In this document: positions 52,405 to 60,992 of the stretch, piece by piece | Position numbering within the stretch: the first letter of the stretch is position 1 | Layout of the letters: each line of letters starts with the position of its first letter | NCBI GenBank assembly: GCA_022184915.1 | Contig: JAGTJU010000004.1 | Coordinates: 1-64,000, forward strand | Reading direction: 5' to 3' | DNA length: 64,000 nt | Source: Myxococcales bacterium | GTDB taxonomy: Bacteria; Myxococcota_A; Polyangia; Fen-1088 | Notes under the pieces: generated by a model | Databases searched by the model: none | Told to the model about the DNA's origin: nothing | The model's input: only the letters and a program-made list of their open reading frames with translations | Made by a program: the position numbers and the translations under genes

Positions 52405-53760
52405 TCAGGGGAGGGCCACGCTCTGCAGATCGGCTTCTTCCGCCGCTGCGGACCGTAGGCCATCGATGAGCATCGCCGCGCGCTTCCATCCCGGTGCGGT
52501 TGCCAACAAGCGGGACTGAAGGGCATTCCACCGAGCTGCGTCCGACTTCATGCTGCTCACGCGGGCCACGGTGGCTTCCAGTGCGGCAGAGGACAGGTCG
52601 CGAAAGAAAAAGGCGTTGCCGGTGCGGGAGAGTGCATCCCACTCGACCAGCGTATCGGCGGCGGACGAGCGCTCGGAAAGCAACGGCAGCGCGCCATATC
52701 TGAGGGCACGACCCGCCTCACGCCCGGTGACGTCCTGCTCGTCGAGCAACCACCACGCATCGCAAGCCGCCAGCATGAGCCGGTAGTCTTCTTCGGTCGG
52801 CTCTTGAAGCAAGGCAATCTTGGTAGGGTGCTCGATGGCAAACACGGCCGCCCTCTCGACGAGCGCCCGGTCTCCCGCGGCAGGCAGGACGACCACCACG
52901 TCCCGGCGGCCGATGCCCTCGAGAGCGCCGATCAGCGCCGCGCCCCCGGTCCCTTCGAGACGGGGCCCCGTACCCAACAAAGGAACGCGAGGATCTGCCG
53001 TTAGGGACAGCCGCTTGAGCAGCGCCTTGCGGGATTCCAATCGGCCGGCCGGATTGGCTGCATCGAAGGGCGCCGGCAGCGCCGGATCATTCGCCGGATC
53101 GAAGGGAGGCTCGTCGGCGCCGAAAGGAACGGCCACGATGGGTTCGTCAGAGGGGCGAACCGACAGATCAGCGGAAGCTTCCAGGTGCTTGGCCGCGCTC
53201 CGGGTGGGCGCGATGACCGCCTGAGCCGCCGCGGCTCCGAATGCCGCCAAAGCGGCGTTGTCGCCGGGCGCCAGTCCCACCTGCTTTGCCTGGAGGGCGT
53301 CGAAGCGCAGGGAGGACTCACCCTGAGGCAGAACGAAAAGCTTTGCAGCGGCCCCACACCGGGCGAGCGCAACCACCGACGCTTCGTCCCAGCCTACCAC
53401 CACCTCGGGCTTGAGGAGACCGTCCTGGGTCAGGGAGGCCACGGCCCCCCCGAGATACACGGCCGCTTCGGCGGTGTTGGCCGGCGCAGCCTCGAGGACG
53501 AGCAGTTGGGGATCTGAGGCCGAAAATTGACCCTCGAAGAGACCGAATTCCTGGGGCCCTTCAGAGGTTTCCACCCGGGCCTTGCGCAGCCGGCGTGCCA
53601 AGCCGGGGATCCGGCCTGCGTCCTCGCTCGTGGCGAGGGTCAAAATCGTCACGCGATGCTTGAGCTCGATGAGCCCCCGCGCGAGACCACGGACACTTTT
53701 TGCGGCTTCGCCGCGCCCGAGGGGCGCAACGGAATCAGAGACGAACAGGTATTCGGACAT
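52405..53760 (-). CDS. glycosyltransferase-like protein (GT-B fold), divergent
   Basis: A 451-residue protein. The start MSEYLFVSDSVAPLGRGEAA and GLARGLIELKHRVTILTL resemble the N-terminal domain of starch or glycogen synthase-type and other GT-B enzymes. The second half includes LLGTGPRLEGTGGAALIGAL, ALLQEPTEEDYRLMLAACD and REAGRALRYGALPLL, which correspond to donor-side motifs. The usual conserved Glu-x7-Glu is not clearly present, so activity is doubtful. No glycogen genes are nearby. It is preceded on the same strand by the ribbon-helix-helix gene and its terminator. Confidence 0.6.
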   Translation of the reverse strand: MSEYLFVSDSVAPLGRGEAAKSVRGLARGLIELKHRVTILTLATSEDAGRIPGLARRLRKARVETSEGPQEFGLFEGQFSASDPQLLVLEAAPANTAEAAVYLGGAVASLTQDGLLKPEVVVGWDEASVVALARCGAAAKLFVLPQGESSLRFDALQAKQVGLAPGDNAALAAFGAAAAQAVIAPTRSAAKHLEASADLSVRPSDEPIVAVPFGADEPPFDPANDPALPAPFDAANPAGRLESRKALLKRLSLTADPRVPLLGTGPRLEGTGGAALIGALEGIGRRDVVVVLPAAGDRALVERAAVFAIEHPTKIALLQEPTEEDYRLMLAACDAWWLLDEQDVTGREAGRALRYGALPLLSERSSAADTLVEWDALSRTGNAFFFRDLSSAALEATVARVSSMKSDAARWNALQSRLLATAPGWKRAAMLIDGLRSAAAEEADLQSVALP

Positions 53761-53820
53761 CGGTTATGGTTCGGATAGGAGGGAGCTGCATCATTCCCAG
53801 ACCGAGCCGACAAAAGCAAC

Positions 53821-53851
53821 GGGGGGTTCGCGATTCCCCGGCGAACCCCCC
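53821..53851 (-). terminator. strong intrinsic terminator after the ribbon-helix-helix gene
   Basis: Perfect 11-base arms (53821-53831 and 53841-53851) flank a nine-base loop. On the minus strand the hairpin is followed by GTTGCTTTTG. It lies 11 bases after the stop of the upstream minus-strand gene and isolates it from the glycosyltransferase-like gene. Confidence 0.8.
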
Positions 53852-53862
53852 TGGAGTTGACG

Positions 53863-54066
53863 TCACTCGTTGGCGCCGCGCTCGTCTTCCTCCCCCGGGA
53901 ACTCGTTCACCGAGGGGTACTTCATGATCTCTTTTCGCGAGATCTTCCAAGCCTTTTGCACGATCCAGGACAGCGAACGATCTTGTCGCGCTGCTTCCTC
54001 CTGGATCTCCTTCAACATCTCTTCAGGGAAGTAGAGACTTTGTTTCCTCTTGTCGGACCCGGCCAT
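53863..54066 (-). CDS. TIGR04563-like ribbon-helix-helix regulator
   Basis: A 67-residue protein, MAGSDKRKQSLYFPEEML at the start and DRSLSWIVQKAWKISRKEI in the helix part. It resembles the small TIGR04563 family common in myxobacteria, with the beta strand KQSLYF typical of ribbon-helix-helix DNA binders. The ATG at 54066 follows a GGGGAG site; the frame opens to 54120 without a better start. It has its own promoter-like sequence and terminator, so it is monocistronic. Target genes are unknown. Confidence 0.8.
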   Translation of the reverse strand: MAGSDKRKQSLYFPEEMLKEIQEEAARQDRSLSWIVQKAWKISRKEIMKYPSVNEFPGEEDERGANE

Positions 54067-54110
54067 AGAGCTCCCCTCAGTATTGATCAACGTATCGTAC
54101 GCTCGCACAC

Positions 54111-54139
54111 ATTTAGTCACCGAATTGACGGGATGTCAA
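54111..54139 (-). promoter_or_regulatory. predicted promoter and overlapping inverted repeat for the ribbon-helix-helix gene
   Basis: On the minus strand there is a perfect TTGACA (54134-54139), a 17-base spacer and a weak CTAAAT (54111-54116). The inverted repeat TTGAC-N5-GTCAA (54125-54139) overlaps the -35 element and is a candidate operator, perhaps for the regulator itself. Confidence 0.45.
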
Positions 54140-54315
54140 GCCGCTGGCGCGATTGCACATGTTTAGGGTACCCCGCCCCCGAAGGTGCGCGCTAAGATAC
54201 GTCACCCCAAAATCCAGCTGCACCCTGCCAGGGCCTAGCGACTGGACCGACGAGACACGACCAAGACATCTGCAACTTCGCCCTGGAAGACGGGCGGCGA
54301 ACGCAAGGGGAGACC

Positions 54316-54693
54316 ATGGAAGGGACGCAGCTCAAGAAGAAAGATCTCAAGAAGTTCCGCGAGATTCTCGAAACGCGGCGCAAAGAGATCCTGAAAACGG
54401 CGCAGCGCACGCTCAACGAGGACATGGCCCTCGATGCGGACGACTTGGCGGACGAGATGGATCTGGCGTCCTCGGAGTACCTCCACGCCTTCAACTTTCG
54501 ACTCCGGGGGCGCGAAAAGCACTACCTGAGCAAAATCGACAAGGCCATCGAGCGCATCGACAACGGAACGTTCGGCATCTGCGAGGAGTGCGGCGAGGCC
54601 ATTTCGCCCAAACGGCTCGAGGCCCGGTTGGAAACCACCCTTTGCATCCGGTGCAAGGAAGACCAAGAGCGGCAGGAGAAGGCCTACGGCTGA
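54316..54693 (+). CDS. dksA: DksA/TraR-type zinc-finger transcription factor
   Basis: A 125-residue protein with a coiled-coil N-terminal part (KKDLKKFREILETRRKEILK), acidic residues at the tip (DADDLADEMD), and a C4 zinc finger CEECG with CIRCKEDQ (GTFGICEECGEAISPKRL). DksA binds the RNA polymerase secondary channel and works with ppGpp. A clear AGGGGAG site precedes the ATG. Most likely a true DksA rather than a short TraR, judging by length. Confidence 0.92.
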   Translation: MEGTQLKKKDLKKFREILETRRKEILKTAQRTLNEDMALDADDLADEMDLASSEYLHAFNFRLRGREKHYLSKIDKAIERIDNGTFGICEECGEAISPKRLEARLETTLCIRCKEDQERQEKAYG

Positions 54694-54787
54694 TCCGCAG
54701 GGTGCCTCCCTCAGGGGAGCCGCCACCGGCCACGCGCGCGCCGCCCCCGGGGCATTCCGCCTTCTAAGGGCCGGGCTCGGTTCGTTC

Positions 54788-55627
54788 GTGCTGCTGGCGG
54801 TCCTTTCGGGGTGGGGGGCTGGGTGTTCGGGGGTGTTCGCCCGACCGGGAACCGTGTCTCTCTCGTTCGGAGGTCACGCCCAAGGAAGCCTTTTGTCGGG
54901 TTTCGAGCTGCCGGTCGAAGGCCCCGGTTACGCCGTGCCCGAGGCGTGGCGCCGCCGGAGGGCGCTTTACGCCACCGAGCAGCTGGGCGGGGCGCTGCTT
55001 CGGGCGCTTGCCTTGGTCGAACGGCTGCATCCGGGTGCGGTCGCCCCCCTCGGGGACCTGTCTCGCCGAGGGGGAGGCAAAGCGCCTGGCCATGCTTCGC
55101 ACCGCAGTGGTCGCGACGTGGACATCTTTTTCTACACGGTGGACGGGCAGGGGCGTCCTCTGCCGCCAGGCCGGGCGATGTTGAAATTCGGCCGCACCGG
55201 CCGGGCAATCGCCTGGTCACCGGCGCTGGGCGAACGTCGCCCCTCGGGGCCCGTGCCCGAGGCCTACTTCGATGGCGTGCGCACGTGGGCTCTGTTGCGC
55301 GCTTTGTTCACAGACCCAGCGATCCAGGTTCAGTGGGTTTTCATGCAAAGGGACCTTGCGCGCGCCGTGCTCGCGCAGGCGAGCCGGGAGGGCGACGCAC
55401 CCGACCTGCTGGCCCGCGCCGAGGCGCTCCTGCGCCAGCCCGGCGATTCGGCGCCCCACGACGATCACATGCACGTGCGGGTCTACTGTGACCCGGCCGA
55501 GCGAACTTTTGGGTGCGCCGACCAGGGGCCGGTGCGCTGGCTGAAGAAACACTGGAAGTATTTGCCCGCCGGAACGGGGCCCCTCGTACCGGAGGTCCCC
55601 TTGGCCTCCGCGGCTCCGTTGCGCTGA
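54788..55627 (+). CDS. mepA: penicillin-insensitive murein endopeptidase (MepA-like), lipoprotein
   Basis: A 279-residue protein with GTG start and a lipoprotein signal ending GWGAGC. It has the M74 LAS-peptidase signatures: APLGDLSRRGGGKAPGHASH, SHRSGRDVDIFF with metal His/Asp, and PHDDHMHVRVYCDP with the HxH metal motif. MepA cuts D-Ala-meso-DAP cross-links in the periplasm. LAWGxxERRP-like residues and a Pro/Leu-rich tail complete it. It stands alone downstream of dksA. Confidence 0.88.
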   Translation: MLLAVLSGWGAGCSGVFARPGTVSLSFGGHAQGSLLSGFELPVEGPGYAVPEAWRRRRALYATEQLGGALLRALALVERLHPGAVAPLGDLSRRGGGKAPGHASHRSGRDVDIFFYTVDGQGRPLPPGRAMLKFGRTGRAIAWSPALGERRPSGPVPEAYFDGVRTWALLRALFTDPAIQVQWVFMQRDLARAVLAQASREGDAPDLLARAEALLRQPGDSAPHDDHMHVRVYCDPAERTFGCADQGPVRWLKKHWKYLPAGTGPLVPEVPLASAAPLR

Positions 55628-55771
55628 ATCGGCCCGCGCGCCCGGGCCATCGCTCGCGACGCCGAGCCGCCCCGCAGACCTTCGGCCCTCGCCCTGCGCA
55701 GGCCCCTTTTCACCGCGGGCGTGGTGGGGAGCCACATGTCCTCGGCGGCGCGGGCGACGGCTGCCTGCTGG

Positions 55772-55826
55772 CCGCGGGCGCCGCTGCGTCGGTGAGAGGG
55801 CCGCGGGCGCCGCTGCGGTGAGAGGG
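55772..55826. repeat. two-copy GC-rich tandem repeat
   Basis: Units of 29 and 26 bases (55772-55800 and 55801-55826) share the core CCGCGGGCGCCGCTGCG plus GTGAGAGGG, differing by a three-base insertion. A partial third copy of eight bases follows. The core is itself nearly palindromic. Probably a slippage product. Confidence 0.75.
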
Positions 55827-55911
55827 CCGCGGGAGTGGGCCCGGCCGTGTGGGCGGTCGGGCGCATGATCCCACAGGGCGTCACCTGAACAAATATCGCG
55901 CTATTTTTCCG

Positions 55912-55941
55912 TTGAGTCGATTCTATTCAGTGGAGTACATT
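55912..55941 (+). promoter_or_regulatory. predicted promoter of the MerR-like gene
   Basis: TTGAGT (55912-55917), an 18-base spacer and TACATT (55936-55941), in an AT-rich patch just upstream of the ATG at 55954. The slightly long spacer suits MerR-type regulation, but this is only a sequence guess. Confidence 0.35.
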
Positions 55942-55953
55942 CAATCTCACCCA

Positions 55954-56553
55954 ATGAAACGATCTCTGCAGATCGAGCTCCAGGAAACGCTGCCGAAACC
56001 CGCCGTCGCGCGGGTTTCGCCCGTTCTCGACGAGCCCGAATTGCAGGAGATCGAGCGGACGTGGCCGAACGGGCTTTCGTCCCGGCAGCTGGTGGACGTT
56101 TTCGAGTCCCGCGGCGTCCGGTTCTCGGAGGCCACGCTGCGCAAGTACGTTCAGCTTGGTTTGTTGCCGCGGTCCACGCGCATCGGGCGCAAGGGCAAAC
56201 ACAAGGGTTCTTTGGGCATCTATCCGCCGAACGTCGTTCGCCGCGTGAACGTGGTGAAGAAGATGATGGCGGACAACCACACGATCGAAGAGATCCAGCG
56301 GGCGTTCGTCCGCTTCAAGGACGAGATCGACGCCGTAGAGATGGGCCTGCGTGCGCTCATCGCCGGCATGGAGCGGGAAGCCCGCGACGCGAACCTGTCG
56401 GCCTCCCGCCGGCAGGCGCTCGAAAAAGAGATTCACGAGGCACGGAAAGCGGCGGCCGACCTGGTCCGCCGGATCGCGGACCTCGAGCAGAGATTGTCAA
56501 TGCCGGAGGAGGACTCTGGCCCTGCTGTCGGGGGCGGGACTGATTTGTTTTGA
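55954..56553 (+). CDS. MerR-type helix-turn-helix regulator
   Basis: A 199-residue protein starting MKRSLQIELQETLPKPAVAR. Residues about 45-110 form a winged helix of MerR type (GLSSRQLVDVFESRGVRFSE, ATLRKYVQLGLLPRSTRIG, YPPNVVRRVNVVKKMMADNH). A long helix and coiled coil (about 120-190) follow, the dimerisation part of MerR proteins, but no effector-binding domain is seen. The next gene, a sigma region-4 protein, begins 26 bases downstream, so the two regulators form a unit. Confidence 0.82.
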   Translation: MKRSLQIELQETLPKPAVARVSPVLDEPELQEIERTWPNGLSSRQLVDVFESRGVRFSEATLRKYVQLGLLPRSTRIGRKGKHKGSLGIYPPNVVRRVNVVKKMMADNHTIEEIQRAFVRFKDEIDAVEMGLRALIAGMEREARDANLSASRRQALEKEIHEARKAAADLVRRIADLEQRLSMPEEDSGPAVGGGTDLF

Positions 56554-56579
56554 GCGGTGCCTGACTACCGCTCGAAAAG

Positions 56580-57128
56580 GTGAACAGCGATATGGGAGAG
56601 GTCACGGTGAACGCCAAAACGGGGGATTCCAGAGTGCAGCTCAAGGTTTATACGGAGCCGGACGATGCCACTCCGCAACCGGAGGTGGCACGCTTGCGAA
56701 GGAAAGTTCGGCCAGACGACGACGGACGGGTTCGTTCACGAACCATCGCCCGCCGCTACCTGACCAAAGAAGAAAAGATTCTGTCGGAGACTCTCCCCTA
56801 TCCCGACGAGGTGGAGCGGCCGGCCACGCGGCAAGAGTGCTTGACGATGCCGCGGCCCTGCCCGTTCGTGAGCTGCGCGCACCACCTCTATTTGGATGTC
56901 AATCCGGAGAGCGGCGCCATCAAGCTCAACTTCCCCCACCTCGAGGTTTGGGAGATGCCGGAGACCTGCGCGCTCGACGTGGCCGACCGTGGAGGCACCA
57001 CGTTGGAGGAGGTGGGGGCCATCATGAACCTCACGCGGGAGCGCATTCGTCAGGTGGAGGTGCGCGGGCTCCAGAAGCTGCGTCATCACAAGGACGTCGA
57101 GCTGGATCTGCCGCCCGAGCGGCCCTGA
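56580..57128 (+). CDS. free-standing sigma-70 region 4-like DNA-binding protein
   Basis: A 182-residue protein. The C-terminal part ([20 protein letters not shown], then [12 protein letters not shown]) is an excellent sigma region 4.2, the helix-turn-helix that reads -35 elements. Regions 2 and 3 are absent. The middle contains [19 protein letters not shown], a Cys/His cluster that may bind metal. It resembles small uncharacterised sigma-like proteins found in several phyla. It could act as a DNA-binding repressor or a partner of RNA polymerase. The start is GTG 56580, with ATG 56592 possible. Confidence 0.8.
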   Translation: MNSDMGEVTVNAKTGDSRVQLKVYTEPDDATPQPEVARLRRKVRPDDDGRVRSRTIARRYLTKEEKILSETLPYPDEVERPATRQECLTMPRPCPFVSCAHHLYLDVNPESGAIKLNFPHLEVWEMPETCALDVADRGGTTLEEVGAIMNLTRERIRQVEVRGLQKLRHHKDVELDLPPERP

Positions 57129-57267
57129 CCTTCGCACGTGACCGTCCCGTAACGCCGCTATCCGCAGCTTGGGCATGGCCCTGCGCGGAGGCGGCGTCGT
57201 TCGTTTCGCGCACCTGGGCGCGCCGGCCGCCTCGAACCTGGCTGGCAGATTAGGCATCATACCCCTC

Positions 57268-58686
57268 ATGGCGATTTCTCCTTTGGACCAGATCGACGCG
57301 CAGCTTGCGCAGCGGCTACTCGCGGCCGCGCTGGAAGGCGGCGCCGCGTACGCTGACCTTTACTTCGAGTACGCAGCGGGCGCGCACTTCGGCTTCGAAG
57401 ACGAGCAGGTCAAGAGCGTGGGCAAGGGGGTCACGCTGGGCCTCGGGGTGCGTGCCCTCAAGGGTGACGCCACCGGGTATGCCTACACGGAAGAGCTCGC
57501 TGAAGACCGCATGCTCGAGGCGGCGCGGACGGCCGGGCGCATCGCGGCTTCTGGGGGCGCACCCACCCCCGCGGCCCTCGAAACGCTCTCGACCAGCAAC
57601 CTCTACAGTGTGGCGGAGGCGCCCTGGGAGCGCAGTGGCGCCGAAAAGGTCGAGTTGCTTCGTCGGGCCGACCGCGCCGCGCGCGCCTACGACCCTCGCA
57701 TCGTGCGGGTCGAAGTGGGCCTCGGCGAGAGCCTCAAGGATGTTTTGGTGGTCACTTCGGATGGCCGCATGGCCCGCGACTTTCAGCCCATGGTGCGATT
57801 TACGGTGGGGGCCGTGGCCGAGGCGGACGGCAAGCGGCAAACGGGGCGCTCAGCCGGGGCCAGCCGCCGCGGAATGGAGCAGTTCTCGCTGGCCGGTGAG
57901 AGTCCTGAAGAGCACGGTCGTGAGGCTGCCCGGCTCGCAATCGCCATGCTGAACGCCGAAGAGGCTCCGGCGGGACCCATGGAGGTGGTGCTGGGCCCCG
58001 GCGAATCTGGCATTTTGCTGCACGAAGCGGTGGGGCATGGCCTCGAGGCGGACTTCAACCGCAAAAAGACCTCGAACTACACGGACCACGTGGGAAAGCA
58101 GGTGGCTTCCTCCTTGTGCACGGTGGTGGACGACGGCACCCTGCAAAACGCACGGGGCTCGATCAACGTGGACGACGAGGGAAACCCTGGACGCCGAAAC
58201 GTCTTGATAGAGAACGGTATCCTCGTGGGGTACATGCAGGACCGCATCTCGGCGCGCCACTTCGGGACGCAAGCCTCGGGCAATGGGCGGCGGGAGAGCT
58301 TTCGCCACGAGCCGCTGCCGCGCATGACGAACACCCTGATGTTGGCGGGGCAGGAGTCTCCCGAGGACATCGTGAAGTCGGTCAAGCGGGGCGTGTACGC
58401 GAAGAACTTTTCGGGCGGCCAGGTCAACATCTCGAACGGAGACTTTGTGTTTTCGCTCACCGAAAGCTACCTCATCGAGGACGGCAAACTTACAGCCCCT
58501 CTCAAGGGCGTGAACTTGATCGGAAACGGCCCTGAGGTGCTCCGCAAGGTGGTGATGGTCGGAAACGATTTTCAACTTTCGGGCGGCACGTGGACCTGCG
58601 GCAAAGATGGGCAAAGCGTCCCCGTGGGCATTGGCAACCCCACGATCAAGATCTCGGAGATCACGGTGGGAGGGACCAAGGCATGA
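57268..58686 (+). CDS. tldD: TldD metalloprotease subunit
   Basis: A 472-residue protein starting MAISPLDQIDAQLAQRLL. It has the zinc motif HExxxH in LLHEAVGHGLEADFNRK near residue 250, and the C-terminal FSGGQVNISNGDFVFSLTES. TldD forms a heterodimer with TldE/PmbA that degrades unfolded peptides inside its cavity, for example in bacteriocin maturation. An earlier start (57169) would add 33 unlike residues. The pmbA ATG overlaps its stop. Confidence 0.94.
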   Translation: MAISPLDQIDAQLAQRLLAAALEGGAAYADLYFEYAAGAHFGFEDEQVKSVGKGVTLGLGVRALKGDATGYAYTEELAEDRMLEAARTAGRIAASGGAPTPAALETLSTSNLYSVAEAPWERSGAEKVELLRRADRAARAYDPRIVRVEVGLGESLKDVLVVTSDGRMARDFQPMVRFTVGAVAEADGKRQTGRSAGASRRGMEQFSLAGESPEEHGREAARLAIAMLNAEEAPAGPMEVVLGPGESGILLHEAVGHGLEADFNRKKTSNYTDHVGKQVASSLCTVVDDGTLQNARGSINVDDEGNPGRRNVLIENGILVGYMQDRISARHFGTQASGNGRRESFRHEPLPRMTNTLMLAGQESPEDIVKSVKRGVYAKNFSGGQVNISNGDFVFSLTESYLIEDGKLTAPLKGVNLIGNGPEVLRKVVMVGNDFQLSGGTWTCGKDGQSVPVGIGNPTIKISEITVGGTKA

Positions 58687-60077
58687 GCTTGCGGGCAGCG
58701 AATGACGAGGGCGCCCGGCGGCTTCCCGACCCGCAGGCTTGCCAGCGAGCGGCCGAGCAGATGCTTGGCTATGCGCTCAAAGCGGGGGCGGAGGGGGCGG
58801 AGGTGCTGGTGCGGGACGGTGCAGAGCTCGAGGTGCGGTTACGCCTGGGTGAACCCGAACTCATCAAGGAGGCGGGCAGCCGTGCCTTGGGGCTGCGGGT
58901 GCTCAAGGACGGCCGCCCGGCGGTGACCTACACCTCGGACTTTTCGGACGCGGGGCTCGAGCGGCTGGCCCGCGAAACGGTCGAACTGGCGGCGCTTGCC
59001 GAGCCGGATGTGTTTGCAGCCCTCCCTGCGCCCGAGCTGATGGCCCGCCAGGTGCCGGACCTCGCACTGTGGGACGACGAGGTGCCCCGGTTGACGGTCG
59101 AAGACGCGATTGCGTGGACGACACGGGGGGAGGCGGCGGCCCGGGCCTTCGATCCGCGGATCACGAACTCGGATGGCGCTTCGTTGTCTCGGGTCGTGGG
59201 GGCCACCGCGTTTGCCTCGTCCGCGGGATTTTCGGGGGGATATCGGGGCAGCTACGTGTCCCTTGTCGTGCAGCCCATCGCAGACGATGAAGGGGGCAAA
59301 AAGCGCAACGGCAGTTGGTGGACCGGGGGGCGTTTCGTGGCGAGTCTCGAATCGCCCGAATCGGTGGGCGAAACCGCGGCGCGACGGACCCTGGCGCAGC
59401 TCGGGGCGCAGAAGGTGGCAACTTGTCAGGTGCCCGTGATTTTCCCCCCGGAAGCGGGCCGGTCGCTCCTCGGCAAGCTCGCCGGGGTGACCTCGGGGGG
59501 GGCGGTCTGGCGGCGCAGCTCGTATTTGGCCGATCGCGAAGGCACCGAGGTGGCGTCCTCGCTGGTCAACATCGCTGACGATCCGCTGATTCCCGGTGCG
59601 CCAGGCTCGCGTCCCTTCGATGGCGAGGGCCTTGCTAGCCGCGTGAACGTGCTCGTCGACGGCGGGATCCTGCGCACCTTTCTCTGCGATACGTATGCGG
59701 CTCGTAAGCTGAACCGCGTGTCGACGGGCTCGGCGGGGCGGGGCGTGGGTGGCGGGCCGCACGTCTCGACGTCGAACCTCATCATGCGACCAGGCGGCAC
59801 ACCCCGGGAGACGATCGAGCGGGTGCCCGAGGGCTTTTATGTCACGCACCTCATGGGGTTCGGGTTCAGTGGCGTCACGGGCGACTTTTCCCAGGGGGCC
59901 TCGGGCTTCTGGGTCAAGAACGGCGAGCGGACGATGCCGGTGAGCGAGGTCACGATCTCGGCGAACTTCGACGACCTGTGGAAGAACGTGGATGCGGTGG
60001 CGGACGACCTCGACACACGCTCTTCGACTCAGGTACCCACCTTCCGTGTTTCGCACATGACGGTGGCGGGGCGGTAG
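58683..60077 (+). CDS. pmbA: TldE/PmbA, partner of TldD
   Basis: A 464-residue protein of the same fold as TldD but without the HExxxH motif, as in known PmbA proteins. Recognisable parts are LRVLKDGRPAVTYTSDFSDA, VIFPPEAGRSLLGKLAGVTS, SSYLADREGTEVASSLVNIA and VTHLMGFGFSGVTGDFSQGA. The ATG at 58683 lies in the tldD stop region (ATGA), so the two are made in step. The pair is often widespread and not tied to a peptide cluster; no RiPP precursor is visible here. Confidence 0.93.
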   Translation: MSLRAANDEGARRLPDPQACQRAAEQMLGYALKAGAEGAEVLVRDGAELEVRLRLGEPELIKEAGSRALGLRVLKDGRPAVTYTSDFSDAGLERLARETVELAALAEPDVFAALPAPELMARQVPDLALWDDEVPRLTVEDAIAWTTRGEAAARAFDPRITNSDGASLSRVVGATAFASSAGFSGGYRGSYVSLVVQPIADDEGGKKRNGSWWTGGRFVASLESPESVGETAARRTLAQLGAQKVATCQVPVIFPPEAGRSLLGKLAGVTSGGAVWRRSSYLADREGTEVASSLVNIADDPLIPGAPGSRPFDGEGLASRVNVLVDGGILRTFLCDTYAARKLNRVSTGSAGRGVGGGPHVSTSNLIMRPGGTPRETIERVPEGFYVTHLMGFGFSGVTGDFSQGASGFWVKNGERTMPVSEVTISANFDDLWKNVDAVADDLDTRSSTQVPTFRVSHMTVAGR

Positions 60078-60084
60078 AGCGCTC

Positions 60085-60441
60085 GTGCTCGAGCTGGGCA
60101 TCGTGAGCGGGGTGCTCCTCATCGGAGCCCTCATCGCGTTGGTTCCTGCGGACCCGCTGCTCTTCTTGGGAGCGAGTGGCATCGTGCTGGGGCTCGTGGG
60201 CGGGCTGCCCGCGGCGGCGCTCTATCACGGCAAGCTTTACCTGGCCTTGAAGGCCACGGGGAGCGTGCCCCGCTGGTGGTGGGTATCGCCGGTCAAGTAC
60301 CACGATCAGATCGACGAGCAGGCCGAGGAGGGCTTTCGGTGGTCCTTCAGAGTAGGTGCGGCAGGCTTCGGGCTGATCGTGCTGGGGTGCGTGATGGCCG
60401 CGGCGGCCCTGTGGAAGCTGCAGATCGCTGGCGAGGGCTAG
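60085..60441 (+). CDS. small membrane protein, hypothetical
   Basis: A 118-residue protein with a GTG start and three hydrophobic segments (LGIVSGVLLIGALIALVPAD, LLFLGASGIVLGLVGGLPAA and AGFGLIVLGCVMAAAALWKL). The loop GSVPRWWWVSPVKYHDQID is distinctive. It begins seven bases after pmbA, so it is probably part of that operon. No family is recognised. Confidence 0.7.
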   Translation: MLELGIVSGVLLIGALIALVPADPLLFLGASGIVLGLVGGLPAAALYHGKLYLALKATGSVPRWWWVSPVKYHDQIDEQAEEGFRWSFRVGAAGFGLIVLGCVMAAAALWKLQIAGEG

Positions 60442-60476
60442 CGCCAGGGCCCTTCCGTTTTCGCTTGCGCATTTGA

Positions 60477-60490
60477 TTAACCCTGGTTAA
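60477..60490. promoter_or_regulatory. perfect palindrome, candidate MarR operator
   Basis: TTAACC-CT-GGTTAA lies 11 bases before the MarR start in an AT-rich gap. MarR proteins commonly bind palindromes over their own promoter, so autoregulation is likely. Confidence 0.6.
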
Positions 60491-60500
60491 CTATCAACCC

Positions 60501-60992
60501 GTGGCAAGTAACGGGGACGAGATTCATGCAGCCATCGCGGGGCTGCAGCGCCTGGCGGAGGCGTTCGGGGTGCGGCGGGCGCAGCTGGCGGCTGAGGTGG
60601 GGTTGACGGATCACCAGTGGGGGGTTCTCGAGGAGATCGCCACCGAGCATTTCATGCCCAGCATGTTTGCGCGGAGGCGCCACAGTTCGGCCGCTGCGGT
60701 GTCGAAGACGTTGAGGCAGTTGCACGAAAAGGGGTTGATCGCGGCGCAGGTCGCAAAGGGGGATGCCCGGCAACGGGCGTACGGGTTGACACCCACGGGG
60801 GTGCAGGTCATGAGCCGGCTTCGCAAGAGCCGGCAAAAAGCCATTGCCGACATTTGGGCCGACCTCGACGGCCACGAGCTGAAAACCTTTTCGCGATTCT
60901 CCCAACAGTTGGCGGATCGCCTGGAACGTTATGCGGAGCGAATTGGGAACGAGGAACAAAATGGGAAAGACGCTGTACGAAAAAGTGTTTGA
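60501..60992 (+). CDS. MarR-family transcriptional regulator
   Basis: A 163-residue protein with a GTG start. The winged helix is visible in [40 protein letters not shown] and [18 protein letters not shown], where [10 protein letters not shown] forms the wing. The long helices at both ends are for dimerisation. Its 3' end overlaps leuC by 32 bases, so it is co-transcribed with leuCD. The ligand is unknown. The upstream palindrome is the likely operator. Confidence 0.86.
   Translation: MASNGDEIHAAIAGLQRLAEAFGVRRAQLAAEVGLTDHQWGVLEEIATEHFMPSMFARRRHSSAAAVSKTLRQLHEKGLIAAQVAKGDARQRAYGLTPTGVQVMSRLRKSRQKAIADIWADLDGHELKTFSRFSQQLADRLERYAERIGNEEQNGKDAVRKSV

Larger units (their letters stand above)
55628..55953. 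other. 326-base intergenic region with a short tandem repeat
   Basis: No gene is supported here. The first 250 bases are extremely GC-rich and carry the tandem repeat at 55772-55826, while the last 80 become AT-rich and contain the promoter-like sequence of the MerR-type gene. Open frames on the minus strand in this region are Pro/Arg-rich and look like composition artefacts. Confidence 0.6.

Noticed and set aside
55772-55834. Tandem repeat as a CRISPR array
   Set aside because: The units abut with no spacers and there are only two full copies; no cas gene is in the window.
57268-60077. tldD-pmbA as part of a bacteriocin (RiPP) maturation cluster
   Set aside because: No precursor peptide, cyclase or transporter is near; the pair is widespread as housekeeping genes.
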